Under the pieces are notes generated by a model. The model saw only the letters and a program-made list of their open reading frames with translations. It was not told the DNA's origin and ran no database searches. Source: Isotricha intestinalis (lineage: Eukaryota; Ciliophora; Litostomatea; Vestibuliferida; Isotrichidae). Taken from it: a stretch of DNA of 31,260 bases. How positions within the stretch are numbered: position 1 is the first letter of the stretch; each line of letters begins with the position of its first letter. The DNA is taken from the NCBI GenBank assembly GCA_023807065.1, contig JAJJLU010003786.1:1-31260 (forward strand), given 5' to 3'. This document shows positions 8,871-18,198 of the stretch, piece after piece. Both the position numbers and the translations under genes were made by a program.

Positions 8871-11039
8871 TTATTTTTCTTTTTTAGTTAAATAAATTCT
8901 AGGTTTAATATAATCTAAAGAACAAGATTTTATAAGTTTATGTTTTTCTTTTATACTTTTATTAATATAATTTGTTTCTTTATTTAATTGTTTAATAATA
9001 TCTAAATTACGAGAGTTTACAGAATTTTTATCTGCTTTTATAGAATTATTAATATTTTTAAAATTGGTAAAAAAACTTTGTGAAGTAATACTTAATCTAC
9101 TTTTTTTTTTGTTTATATCATTTGAAGATAAAGGTTCAAATTTTATTGAATCTTGTAAATTTCTCATTTCACTAGTTATATTATTTTTTATTAATGTTTT
9201 TAAAGAATTTTTTTTATGAACTTGATGTTGAGCTAAAATTAATTTTAAATTAAATGTATTTTCAGCATCAGAATTTACTTTTTTTCTATCAAATTTTTCT
9301 ATATCTTTTTCAATTTCAAATCTTTTAGCATATAAATTTTGCTTATGAAAATCAATTTCTTTTTTACTTAATTTTTCTAAAAAATTTTTTTTTTCAATAT
9401 TAATTTTTGATAAATTAACATGTGTCATAAAAGAATTAATTTTTTCTTTTCTTTTTTTTAAAATACTACTTTTTCTTCTATTATTTTTCATAGTATATTT
9501 TTGATAATTATCATAAACATTCATTTTTTCTTTTTTATTTTGATTATTATTTTCATTATCTGATTTAACATAAGTTATATTTTTGTTAAGTGATCGAGGA
9601 GATTTTAATTTAACTAAATTTTTTGACATATTATTTGAAGAAAAAGATGAAAATAAAGATTTATTTCTTTTATTTTCCACATCCACTAATCTTTTATAAA
9701 TAACTTTTTTTATATTATTATCCATATTATTAATTTCGATTTTTTTCATATTACGAAGAATATCACTAAAATCATTACTTAATAAATTATTTATTGTTGA
9801 TATTGTTGATAAAATAAATTTTGATTTCTTACTTTTCCCTAAATAATATTTATCATTTTCAATATCATTTAATTGCATAATTCCAATTTTTTCTAAAATA
9901 TTTTCTAATCCACTAGAATTCTTTATTGATTTTCCTGAAGAAATTTTTTTAAATATTTCAGAACATTCTCTTTCTTCATATTTATTTTGTTCAATTTTCT
10001 TAATTTTTTCTTCTTCTTTGTTATATTTTTCAGATTGAATCATTTCAAGTTCTTTTTCAATATCTTGTAATATATTATAATAAATAAAATTTCTTTTTTC
10101 AATTTTTTTCATAAAAAAAGTAAATTCAGGTTGTTTTTTAGTCAAAAATTTTTCACAAAGCCATCTACCTTGTTTATAAGCTTCAATAGATAATTTTATA
10201 TTTCCAAATATTTCAAAACATACTCCTCTTAAATAAAAACAAAGTACCATATTAATAATATTATTATAAATAAAATTAATATATTTTTTACTTCCTTCAA
10301 TATGAGAAGAATTTAAACCAGCGTCAAAATCAATTAAGAAAAAAAATTCTCTAAAACAAATATCATTTGATAATTTCTGGTATTTTAAACTATTTTCAAA
10401 ATCTAAATTTTCAATAAATAAATTAGCTCTTAATAATAATATTCTTTGAAATAAATTTAAAGTTTTCGGAGATCTAATATAATATACAAATGAAAATAAT
10501 CTTTCTGCCATTGCAAAATAAGAACATAATTCTGGAATTTCTCCAATTAATCGAGAATATAAACATAATGTATATAAAGTATTTAAATGAACTTGAATGA
10601 TATATTCTATAATATTTAAAATATTCTCTTCATTTAAATCTATTGTTGAATTTATATCAGGTCTTATTTTTAAAGTTAAAATTTCTAATAAATAAAATAT
10701 TCGGTTAAACCAAAAAAGAATACTATGATTTTGATGAGGATTTCCATTTATTATTTCTTCAGAATATTTTGATAATTTTTTTTTTATTATTTTTAATATA
10801 CATTCTATTTCTAAAATCTCAAATTTCCATGAATCTTTATAATTTAAAAATAATTGTTTATTTCCTTCTATTATTTTTAATGCTTCTCTATATTTACAAC
10901 ACCTCATTGAAGTTTTTATTGAGCTTATCCATGTATTAAAATTTTCTATTGTTATTGTTTTTCCTCTTGAATTTCTTCTTAATAAATTTTTAGACAATAA
11001 ATTTGTTTGCTGAATTATAAATATTTTTATCTCATCCAT
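8871..11039 (-). CDS. Large helical-repeat protein with disordered C-terminal half
   Basis: 722 residues in two clearly different halves. Residues 1 to about 335 are alpha-helical, rich in aromatic residues, Leu, Ile and Cys, with paired helices resembling TPR-type repeats; for example FYLRGVCFEIFGNIKLSIEA followed by YKQGRWLCEKFL has the usual small-residue and aromatic spacing of a TPR pair. Residues about 340-722 are Lys, Asn and Ser rich, with many basic patches (RRKSSILKKRKEK, KKKSRLS) and no hydrophobic core, so probably an interaction or phosphorylation tail. I recall this combination from ciliate TPR-like proteins of unknown role, but give no function. The ATG chosen is preceded by an A-run and begins the helical domain directly. 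Confidence 0.78.
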   Translation of the reverse strand: MDEIKIFIIQQTNLLSKNLLRRNSRGKTITIENFNTWISSIKTSMRCCKYREALKIIEGNKQLFLNYKDSWKFEILEIECILKIIKKKLSKYSEEIINGNPHQNHSILFWFNRIFYLLEILTLKIRPDINSTIDLNEENILNIIEYIIQVHLNTLYTLCLYSRLIGEIPELCSYFAMAERLFSFVYYIRSPKTLNLFQRILLLRANLFIENLDFENSLKYQKLSNDICFREFFFLIDFDAGLNSSHIEGSKKYINFIYNNIINMVLCFYLRGVCFEIFGNIKLSIEAYKQGRWLCEKFLTKKQPEFTFFMKKIEKRNFIYYNILQDIEKELEMIQSEKYNKEEEKIKKIEQNKYEERECSEIFKKISSGKSIKNSSGLENILEKIGIMQLNDIENDKYYLGKSKKSKFILSTISTINNLLSNDFSDILRNMKKIEINNMDNNIKKVIYKRLVDVENKRNKSLFSSFSSNNMSKNLVKLKSPRSLNKNITYVKSDNENNNQNKKEKMNVYDNYQKYTMKNNRRKSSILKKRKEKINSFMTHVNLSKINIEKKNFLEKLSKKEIDFHKQNLYAKRFEIEKDIEKFDRKKVNSDAENTFNLKLILAQHQVHKKNSLKTLIKNNITSEMRNLQDSIKFEPLSSNDINKKKSRLSITSQSFFTNFKNINNSIKADKNSVNSRNLDIIKQLNKETNYINKSIKEKHKLIKSCSLDYIKPRIYLTKKEK

Positions 11040-11344
11040 TATTTTTTTTTGTCAATTTCAACTATCAAATTTTTATCTAAAAATAAAAAATAAATTAAAA
11101 AATAATAATCTCAATTTTCAAATTTATATTTCAAAAGATAGTTTAATTAAAGAATATAAAAAATTTTAATTATATTATTTTTATTTTTAATTTAAAATTT
11201 TATAATTTTCATATTTATACTAAAAATAACAAAATAAGTATTTTAAATTTTCCTTTAAAATATATTTAAAAATATGAACTTTTAATTGTATTATTTATAA
11301 AAATGCAAATTAAATTTCTTTTAACTAGAAAATTTAAAAATACT
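11040..11344. other. AT-rich spacer
   Basis: This holds the 5' flank of the 722-residue gene and the 3' flank of the next minus-strand gene. I find no reading frame, RNA gene or repeat that stands out. Confidence 0.5.
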
Positions 11345-12202
11345 TTATTTTTTTATATTCATTTTCTCATATTTTAAATCTATTTGTTTTAATTCTTTTT
11401 GAATATAATTAGAAAAAGTTTTATTTTTCAAAATATAATTTTCAAAATTTTTTATATTTTTTTCTACATCATATAATTTATAATATAATTTCTCAATATG
11501 TTTTTTTTCTTCTTCTTCTTTTTTTTCTTTCATATAAATATTAATAAAGGTATTTTTTTTTTCATTATTAAATTTATTTAAATATTCATAAACTTTAATA
11601 ATACAACTTAAAGAACAACAATCACATAATTTATTAGTTTCCAAACTACATAAATATTTGTCTTTTAAAAACTCTAACAATTTAAAAATATCTTTTTTAG
11701 AACAATTAATTTTTTCAATTTCTTCAGAATGATAAGTAAATGTAACCATAAAAGAAAATAACAAAACATTAATTTTATGTTTATTATTTGAATATAATAA
11801 ATTTTCTATATTTTCAAAAGAAAAAATATTATCAAAGTATTTGTTTATAAAAATTATTTCTTTATTATTTTCATTAATTAAAAGATTAATAAAAAAACTA
11901 TTTGTTTTTTCATTAACAAATGATTTATTATTATAAATATTATTATTGTTTAACTTTTCTAAAAGATTTTTTAAGATTTCATAAAAAAAAATTAAATTCC
12001 TATGATAGTGTCTTAAAGCTGTAATTAAAAATATTAAAATATTTTTAGTCAAATAAATATTTTCATTCATTAAACAATTTATTAATTGAGATGTTGATTG
12101 AATATTAAATGAACATCTCATTGGTTTTATTTTTTTATTTTTAATTGAACTGTTATTAGTAGTTTGAGTAAAAGTATGCGAAATATTATCTTCAGTTTGC
12201 AT
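11345..12202 (-). CDS. Hypothetical mainly helical protein
   Basis: 285 residues, no family recognised. After a polar start (MQTEDNISHTFTQTT) residues about 30-215 alternate Leu, Ile, Phe and Asn in a pattern of amphipathic helices, with a Cys cluster near 185-205 (KLCDCCSLSCII). Residues 225-285 form a Lys/Glu-rich helix, probably a short coiled coil (KEEEEKKHIEKLYYKLYDVE). There is no signal peptide, and the hydrophobic parts are interrupted by charges, so it is likely intracellular. It is divergently transcribed from the gene at 12453, with 250 bases between the two starts. Confidence 0.65.
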   Translation of the reverse strand: MQTEDNISHTFTQTTNNSSIKNKKIKPMRCSFNIQSTSQLINCLMNENIYLTKNILIFLITALRHYHRNLIFFYEILKNLLEKLNNNNIYNNKSFVNEKTNSFFINLLINENNKEIIFINKYFDNIFSFENIENLLYSNNKHKINVLLFSFMVTFTYHSEEIEKINCSKKDIFKLLEFLKDKYLCSLETNKLCDCCSLSCIIKVYEYLNKFNNEKKNTFINIYMKEKKEEEEKKHIEKLYYKLYDVEKNIKNFENYILKNKTFSNYIQKELKQIDLKYEKMNIKK

Positions 12203-12452
12203 TAAAATTAATTTATAACATTTAATTGATATTATATTAATTTTAAATTAAAGCTATAGTCTTTTATATTATTATTCTTATTTTTAAATAAATATTTTGA
12301 AAATAATGAAATAATAATCAGTACCATATAAGAAAATATAATTTAAATAAATATAAAGCACATCATCTAGTTTATTTTTAATAAAAAATACATTTAAAAA
12401 TTTACATAAATATAATTATTTTTTTATTCAAAAAAAACATAAATTAAAATAA
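12203..12452. promoter_or_regulatory. Shared divergent promoter region
   Basis: Two genes start outward from this 250-base region (minus at 12202, plus at 12453). It must hold both promoters, but I see no distinctive element, only AT-rich sequence with A-runs directly before each ATG. Confidence 0.4.
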
Positions 12453-13597
12453 ATGAATGATAAAGCTGAAAAACCAAAATTAAAATTAATAAACAAAGCA
12501 TTTCAAAATGTAAAATATAATTATTTAATTTCAAAAAGAGAGCTTCCAATTTTAAATTATCATCAAATACAAAATCAAGTGTTCAATTATTTAAAAAAAA
12601 GCAAAACTCAAATAATTTACATAATTCAATTAATCCGAATTCAATTTCAAAATATGCTTTTTTAATAAAAAATTTTAGTCCAGTTAGAAATGTTTCTAAT
12701 AAATATTCTTTAAAAAAAAATCTAAACAAAAAAAAGACAAATTTAGAAAATCAAAATAAAGAAAATAAAAAAAATAATTCAAATTTTACTCAAACTTCAT
12801 CTCAATTTATGAAATATAAAAATTTAAAACCATCTTTGAATAAATCAAATAATTCAAAAACGGTAAAATCGATAAATACAAATAATTATATAATAAATAC
12901 ATTAAATCTTTCAGAAAAAAAAATAATAAATTCAAGTTTAGAAAAACAAAATGAAACAATGGATTTAGAAATAAATGTCAAAAAATTAAAAAAAGAAAAA
13001 GAAGAATTAGAACAAAAATCTCAAGCTCAAAAAAAATTAATTCAAAAATTAATGGAAGATAATGAAAAAATAGATAATAAATTTAATGAAGTTTATGAAG
13101 ATAATATAAGATTAAGAAATAAATTAAATTCATATAAAGATACTCAAGAACAATTAATAATGTTAATTAAATTAGTTCAAAAAACTGGAGTTGATGTTGA
13201 AGGTATTATTGATAAATGGAATAATGAAATTGAAAATGAAAATGAAAATGAGCAAGAACATAATTTTATTGATAATAAAAATGAAAATAAAAGTGCTTTT
13301 ACTGATATTCAAAATAATTATGATTATAAATTGGATTCTTCTTTTACTCCTATTACTATTGATGAACCTAATGAAAAGAAAAAAGAAAAAATTGAAATTG
13401 TTCCTAAATTAAATTTTGAAAATTTAAATAATAGAATTAGGAATATTGATAATAAACAATTTAATAATATTAATGATAATAATGTAAAAAATAATAATAA
13501 GGAAAAAAAAAGAAATTTATCTCAAGGAAATATTAATGATTTAGGTAAAGAAAATATTGATAATCCTAAAAAATATTTATCACAAGATAAAGAATAA
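12453..13597 (+). CDS. Coiled-coil protein encoded by two exons with a 29-nt intron
   Basis: Exon 1 is 12453-12509 (19 codons) and exon 2 is 12539-13597. Together they encode 371 residues. Read without splicing, the first frame ends at 12665 with an unnatural Ile/Gln-rich tail, while the second frame is open from 12521 with the Ser/Asn/Lys composition usual here (for example FSPVRNVSNKYSLKKNLNKK). Removing GTAAAATA...AAAAAG joins them in phase. The middle of the protein (about residues 155-250) is a coiled coil (KKEKEELEQKSQAQKKLIQK, EDNIRLRNKLNSYKDTQEQL), followed by LIKLVQKTGVDVEGIIDKWN, a Glu/Asn-rich acidic run and a disordered tail. No family is recognised. Confidence 0.75.
12510..12538 (+). 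other. Short spliceosomal intron (29 nt)
   Basis: It starts GTAAAATA and ends AAAAAG. Exon 1 ends exactly at a codon boundary (AAT) and exon 2 resumes with AGA. Using the next AG two bases on would put an early TAA in frame, so this acceptor is the only nearby one that works. The size is like introns of Paramecium and other ciliates (about 20-35 nt). Confidence 0.75.
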
Positions 13598-13701
13598 TTA
13601 ATAAACAAAAATATAGTATAATAGTTTATATATAGAAAAACTTTATAAAATAATAAATAATTAAATTAAAAATAATTTGATTAAAATTTTTATTTAAAAA
13701 A

Positions 13702-14430
13702 ATGAACAACAAAACTTATCAAAATCAAAAAGCAAATTTCAATCCTCAACTTCAAATAAATTGTTCAATGGATATGGATGCTTTAGAAATAACAAAAACA
13801 TATGCTATAAAAAAATATGAAGAAAATATATATTTACTCGGAAATATATTTGATTTAAATGATACAAGAAAAATAGAAAATGATAGTGATAATTTATTAG
13901 AAAAAATATTTCAAAATTATAATAAAGAAAACACTGCAAATAATAATAAACATAATACTAATATTTCAGAAGAAAATGAAGAAGAAGAAAGTTTAAATGA
14001 AGTTATTGATTTTTTTGATAAAAACAAAGAAGATGATAATGAAGATATGGATCAAGAAGAAAAAATGGATCGTTTACTTAGAGATATTATTAATAAAGAT
14101 GAAAAAAATAATGGTATTAATCAAAAATTAATTGAAGAATTAAATTCTGCTTATAAAAGTTATAAAGAAACTAAAGATTTATTAATTAAAAAAGAAAATA
14201 AATTTAAAGAACATAATAAAGAATATGAAGCATTAATAAGTAAAATGAAAGGATTTAAAAGTGTTGATAATGAACATTTGTTTAACGATATTATTGAAAA
14301 AGCTAAAAAATTAGGTATTATTACTGAAACATTTAAACAATTAGAAAGTTATGAAAAAAATAAAAATAATTTAAATACTGATATTCCTTTTACTGCAAGT
14401 AATGGTGCAATATCTTATGAACCTTTATAA
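13702..14430 (+). CDS. Hypothetical acidic helical protein
   Basis: 242 residues, no family recognised. The N-terminal part (residues 20-60) includes CSMDMDALEITKTYAIKKYE and NIYLLGNIFDLNDTRK, which look ordered. Residues 85-115 are strongly acidic (EENEEEES, KEDDNEDMDQEE). Residues 140-215 are helical and probably coiled (KLIEELNSAYKSYKETKDLL, KFKEHNKEYEALISKMKGF). The short C-terminus, DIPFTASNGAISYEPL, is not low complexity and may be a binding tail. The start follows a run of A and lies 104 bases after the previous gene on the same strand. Confidence 0.68.
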   Translation: MNNKTYQNQKANFNPQLQINCSMDMDALEITKTYAIKKYEENIYLLGNIFDLNDTRKIENDSDNLLEKIFQNYNKENTANNNKHNTNISEENEEEESLNEVIDFFDKNKEDDNEDMDQEEKMDRLLRDIINKDEKNNGINQKLIEELNSAYKSYKETKDLLIKKENKFKEHNKEYEALISKMKGFKSVDNEHLFNDIIEKAKKLGIITETFKQLESYEKNKNNLNTDIPFTASNGAISYEPL

Positions 14431-14861
14431 AATTATTATTTTTACAATTTAATTAAATATTTTTAATATATATTGTTTTTTATTCTAAATTAAAAAATTA
14501 TATTAAAATATAACCAAATCAAACAAATTATTTCAAATAAATATTCGAAATTACCAAAAATTTATTCTTAATTGTATTCTTCTTTAAATATTATTTTATT
14601 TTCAATTTTTTTCTAAAAGAAATTAATCTTTTATAAAGTTCTTTATTTATGATTTTTAATTTTTTAACATGACAATCTTCTCTTTTCTGTAAATTAAATA
14701 TTATAAGTTACTATTAAATTTTTTAAAAGTTGAAATATCAAATGTTTGAAAATTTAGTTTTTATTTAGATAAAATAAAAAAAATTTTTTCGATTTCTTTT
14801 TAATTTTGTATTTTTTTAATTTTTTGGATTGAATATTTTTTAAAATATTTAAATTCTTAAT
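14431..14861. other. Spacer between convergent genes, with a small minus-strand frame
   Basis: This holds the 3' flanks of the plus gene ending at 14430 and the minus gene ending at 14862. On the minus strand, 14689-14591 gives 32 open codons (QKREDCHVKKLKIINKELYK) without an ATG start, ending in TAA. It could be a relic or chance. The rest is AT-rich with long T and A runs and nothing recognisable. Confidence 0.3.
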
Positions 14862-15233
14862 TTAAAATAAAATTCCTAAAAAACCAAATAATAAATAAGA
14901 ATATTTTATATTTTCTTGATTACATAATATAGTTAAATTTTTTACTTTCCAATCATCTCTTAACAATTTTTTTTCTTTTTTAATTCCATCTTTATCTTTT
15001 TTTAAATATTTACATCTTGTAGTGACAACTTTATTAATTCTAAATCTTTCAAAACAGCAACTAGTAGTATCATCTGGAACAAAATTTGTATAATTAGAAG
15101 CTTTTAGCATAGTACAATCTGATTCTTGTCCTGGGTTTTGAATGTTACAATATTCTTCATATATTTTTTCTCCACTTATTTTATTTTTGTTTATAATGAA
15201 TATTATAAAAATTATTGAAGCAAATTTTTGCAT
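14862..15233 (-). CDS. Small Cys-rich secreted or surface protein
   Basis: 123 residues. The first 20 or so are a signal peptide (FASIIFIIFIINKNKISG). The middle has six cysteines (CNIQNPGQESDC, then a CC pair after DDTTS, then TRC and ILC), probably disulfide-bonded in the secretory pathway, and one N-glycosylation-like NYT site near residue 47. The protein ends in a hydrophobic segment (SYLLFGFLGILF) with no residues after it, as in GPI-anchored proteins. It shares this plan with the EGF-like protein at 587-1114, but not its repeats. The family is not recognised; short secreted proteins with a DC...CC pattern are common in ciliates. Confidence 0.72.
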   Translation of the reverse strand: MQKFASIIFIIFIINKNKISGEKIYEEYCNIQNPGQESDCTMLKASNYTNFVPDDTTSCCFERFRINKVVTTRCKYLKKDKDGIKKEKKLLRDDWKVKNLTILCNQENIKYSYLLFGFLGILF

Positions 15234-15374
15234 TTTTTTTCGAAAAAATTATTTCTTTTAATTATTATTTATAATCTTTCAATAAGTTTAATTAAATTTG
15301 GCTTTATTTAAAAATGAAATTTTTTTAAAGTGAATTAAATTTTTAAATAAATATAATTTTGTTAATTTTATATA

Positions 15375-16760
15375 TTAATTATTTATAAAATAATCATTCA
15401 TATTAATAATTCCGTTATTATAAAATGAATCATAAATAAAATTAATTGAAATAATGCCTTTGAATAATAAAATAGATTTTTTAGTATTTTCAGTTAAATT
15501 ATTTTCTTTTAATTTTTCTGTTGTAATAATATATACTTTTTTATAATCATTTTCATTTTCTTTTTGGATGTCATTAATATTTAAAAAATCTTTATTATTA
15601 TTAATATCATTAACAGGAGTATTTGGTTTTTTTGATTGAAGATTACTAACATTAGTTCTGGAACGAGATTTACTTCTTGTTTTTCTTTTTTTTTGATATT
15701 CTAAATCAATAATTTTCATTTTTAAATAATTTTTCATAACTTTTTTTAAAACAGAATATTCTCCTTTTTCTAATCCTTCATCTAAATAATATACATCAAT
15801 ATTATTATTCTCTTCTTCAATTTTGGTAATACAACGTTTTTTTTTTTTAGAAAGACATTTTATTTCTTTATTAATTGATAAATCCTCAAAATAAAATAAA
15901 GAAAAAGAAGAAATATTTTTACTTTTAGATTGTGTTTCTTTTAATATATTATCACTTATAAATATATTAACTTCAACTAATATTTTTCCTTGAAGTAACA
16001 TTTTAATCAATCTATAATCATATTTTTCAAAATCACTTCTAATAAAAATAACAGGACATTCATCATAAATATTTTTTTTATCTTTTATATTTTCAATAGT
16101 TAAATTACCTTTATATTCAATTGATTCAATTCCACTTAAATAATTAATAATTTCATTTGATAAATTATAAGAAATAGTTTTAACTTTTTCATTATTTTTA
16201 TTTTGAAAAACATTAATATTATTATTATCAACAAAATATTTCGAATTAAAAGATAAACTTTCTCTTACTGATAATTTTTTTTTCCTTATATTTTCAATAT
16301 TACGAGGTGATTTAGATATTCTTAGTTTATTATGTTTTAATATTCCTTCTTCAATATTTATTTGAGTAAAATTTTTTTTGATTTCATATACTGAATCATC
16401 ATTAAAATAATTATTTAATTTATCATCTAACCAAAGAGGATTTACTACTTTAATTTTATTAGCTAAAGCATATTTTAAAGTTTTTAATCTTCCATCTTTA
16501 AATATTATATAATTAACTTTTTTTGTTAAATATGTTTCATAAATTGCTCCTAAGTCAATTATTATTTCTTTAAAAATATTACTTTCTTCTTTATTATTAT
16601 TATATATTTCCACATAAATTTTTAATTTTTTAAAAAATGAGTTTAATTTATATTTATTTTTTAAATTTTGAATTTCTTTTGATATTTTTAATCTTTCTTC
16701 TTCTTCTTTTTTAGAATTTTTTCTTTCAGAAAAATATTGCTTAATTGATGAATTAGACAT
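15375..16760 (-). CDS. Microcephalin-like BRCT-domain protein
   Basis: 461 residues. Residues about 42-118 form a BRCT domain: an opening strand KKLKIYVEIYNNNKEE, the glycine turn IDLGAIYE, the strand VNYIIFKDGRLKTLKYA, and the core Trp in VVNPLWLDDKL. This order and the unusual IFKDGR motif match the N-terminal BRCT of microcephalin (MCPH1), a phosphopeptide-binding DNA-damage and chromosome-condensation protein. A disordered basic region with an RSKSRSR patch follows. The C-terminal 50 residues (KVYIITTEKL ... KKSILLFKGIISINFIYDSF) look like the second half of another, degenerate BRCT domain whose Trp is replaced. The protein is shorter than animal MCPH1 and no intact tandem C-terminal BRCT pair is visible. 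BRCT is confident; the MCPH1 relation is likely. Confidence 0.75.
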   Translation of the reverse strand: MSNSSIKQYFSERKNSKKEEEERLKISKEIQNLKNKYKLNSFFKKLKIYVEIYNNNKEESNIFKEIIIDLGAIYETYLTKKVNYIIFKDGRLKTLKYALANKIKVVNPLWLDDKLNNYFNDDSVYEIKKNFTQINIEEGILKHNKLRISKSPRNIENIRKKKLSVRESLSFNSKYFVDNNNINVFQNKNNEKVKTISYNLSNEIINYLSGIESIEYKGNLTIENIKDKKNIYDECPVIFIRSDFEKYDYRLIKMLLQGKILVEVNIFISDNILKETQSKSKNISSFSLFYFEDLSINKEIKCLSKKKKRCITKIEEENNNIDVYYLDEGLEKGEYSVLKKVMKNYLKMKIIDLEYQKKRKTRSKSRSRTNVSNLQSKKPNTPVNDINNNKDFLNINDIQKENENDYKKVYIITTEKLKENNLTENTKKSILLFKGIISINFIYDSFYNNGIINMNDYFINN

Positions 16761-17229
16761 TTTTTTAAATTTAAATTAATGAATTTAATATTATTTCATT
16801 TTTATAATCTAAATATTAAAAATAATAAATTTTAAATAAAAATTTTAATTCTTTATTATATTATATAAATTGTTTATCTTTGTTTAATATTCAAGTAATT
16901 CTTATTTACTTTTACAATTTTAAACATAAAAGATGAATTCTGAGTCTTCGATTTTTCTAATCTTTAAAAAAATAATTATTGAACTAAATGACTTAGTTTT
17001 AAAATTATATTCCTGAGATAATTTCTTATATTGTCCAATATATTTCTTTCTTTTAATTTAATATATGAAGTTATAAAATATAAATAATATATTATATATG
17101 TTTTAGGAAATTTTACAGTAATTTTACCTTAAAATAAATTTATTTAAAATAAAAAATTTATAAATACATTTATTAAATATCCTAATAATCCAATAAAAAA
17201 ATAACCTCAACAAAAATAAAAAAATTATT

Positions 17230-17551
17230 ATATTTAAAATTTGATACTTTTCAAATCTCCTTTTAAAAATATTTAATAATAATTTTATCAGGATTTTTTT
17301 CAAGACAATTATTAATTAAATTAAAAAATCCAAGGAGTTCTATTTACTAATTATTCTTTTGGAAATTCGTGATGACAAAAAAATATTTTTTTCCGATATT
17401 AATTCATCTAATATGATATTTCATTGTTAATATCATTTAAATAATATATTAAATATTGATTTGAAGAAATTGACTTTTTAATTGATATATTCTTCATAGT
17501 ATTTGAATTAGATTTTAAAGGAAGAGATTCACTTATTTTTTTATAATCGTC
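17230..17551 (-). pseudogene. Gene relic with a kinase C-lobe-like motif
   Basis: It lies in the 920-base spacer 16761-17683. On the minus strand from 17551 a frame reads DDYKKISESLPLKSNSNTMK and stays open about 46 codons. The frame then shifts (ILDELISEKNIFLSSRISKR near 17410-17350). Lower down, at 17322-17278, it reads NLINNCLEKNPDKI, close to the protein-kinase subdomain XI motif (L-I-x-x-C-L-x-K-N-P-x-K-R), followed by IIKYF, TAA, KEI, TGA. At least two frameshifts and several stops are needed, so it is not a working gene. The rest of the spacer shows nothing clear. Confidence 0.4.
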
Positions 17552-17683
17552 AAAAAAATATTTTAAAATAATTAATTCTCGATAAAAAATTTAAATTTAA
17601 TAAAAAAGTAATTAAAAATTATATTTTTTCTCAAATAACTTTTTATTTAAATATATCTGAAATAAATTTTAAAAAATAAAATT

Positions 17684-17983
17684 TTAAGCATTAGCAGCAG
17701 GATTTTGAACAACAATTAAAATAAAATTATCTTCAGGGGCGATCATAATTTCATTTAATTTAGTTCTAATTCTAATAATATTTAATTCTTCATTGATTAA
17801 ATCTTTAGCTATATTTCTACATTTTTTAATAAACATTGAAGCACTTGTAGTATAAAAATAAGTAGTTTGTTCATCATTAAAAGTACTTTTAATTGGAACT
17901 CCTTCTGCATCAGATAATATTATCCCTTCAACTCCTTTATGTGTATTAACTTTATTAAAAATTTCTTCAACAATAGCAGACAT
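17684..17983 (-). CDS. DYNLRB: Dynein light chain, roadblock/LC7 type
   Basis: The 99-residue product spans a complete roadblock/LC7 domain and aligns end to end with animal DYNLRB1 (96 residues): HKGVEGIILSDAEGVPIKST in the first half, then LNIIRIRTKLNEIMIAPEDN and FILIVVQNPAAN. The RIR-x-K-x-NEIM-x-AP stretch and the terminal QNP are family hallmarks. Roadblock homodimers bind dynein intermediate chains in cytoplasmic and axonemal dynein and serve in intracellular transport and ciliary motility. The length is normal with no insertions. It is divergently arranged with the SR protein gene, with 215 bases between the starts. Confidence 0.96.
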   Translation of the reverse strand: MSAIVEEIFNKVNTHKGVEGIILSDAEGVPIKSTFNDEQTTYFYTTSASMFIKKCRNIAKDLINEELNIIRIRTKLNEIMIAPEDNFILIVVQNPAANA

Positions 17984-18198
17984 TAATATTTATATAAATA
18001 TATTCAAAAAAAATTAAAAAAACTCCTATTTAAAAAAATAATTTTAGAAATATATTCCCATTTATTCAAATATAATTTATTACAATATATTTTTCAAAAA
18101 ATATACATAATTAAAAAAACAAAAATTAAAAAAAAATATCTTTAAAAAAAAAAATAATATTTGATTAAAAACGATAATTATATATAAAAAATAAAAAA
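17984..18198. promoter_or_regulatory. Shared divergent promoter of roadblock and SR protein genes
   Basis: A 215-base spacer with outward-facing starts on both sides. It is rich in long A-runs on the plus strand (for example near 18121-18160) and contains no other recognisable element. Confidence 0.45.

Noticed and set aside
12453..12665. Separate 70-residue gene ending at 12665
   Set aside because: Its second half is a frame artefact; a 29-nt intron at 12510-12538 joins its start to the following frame.
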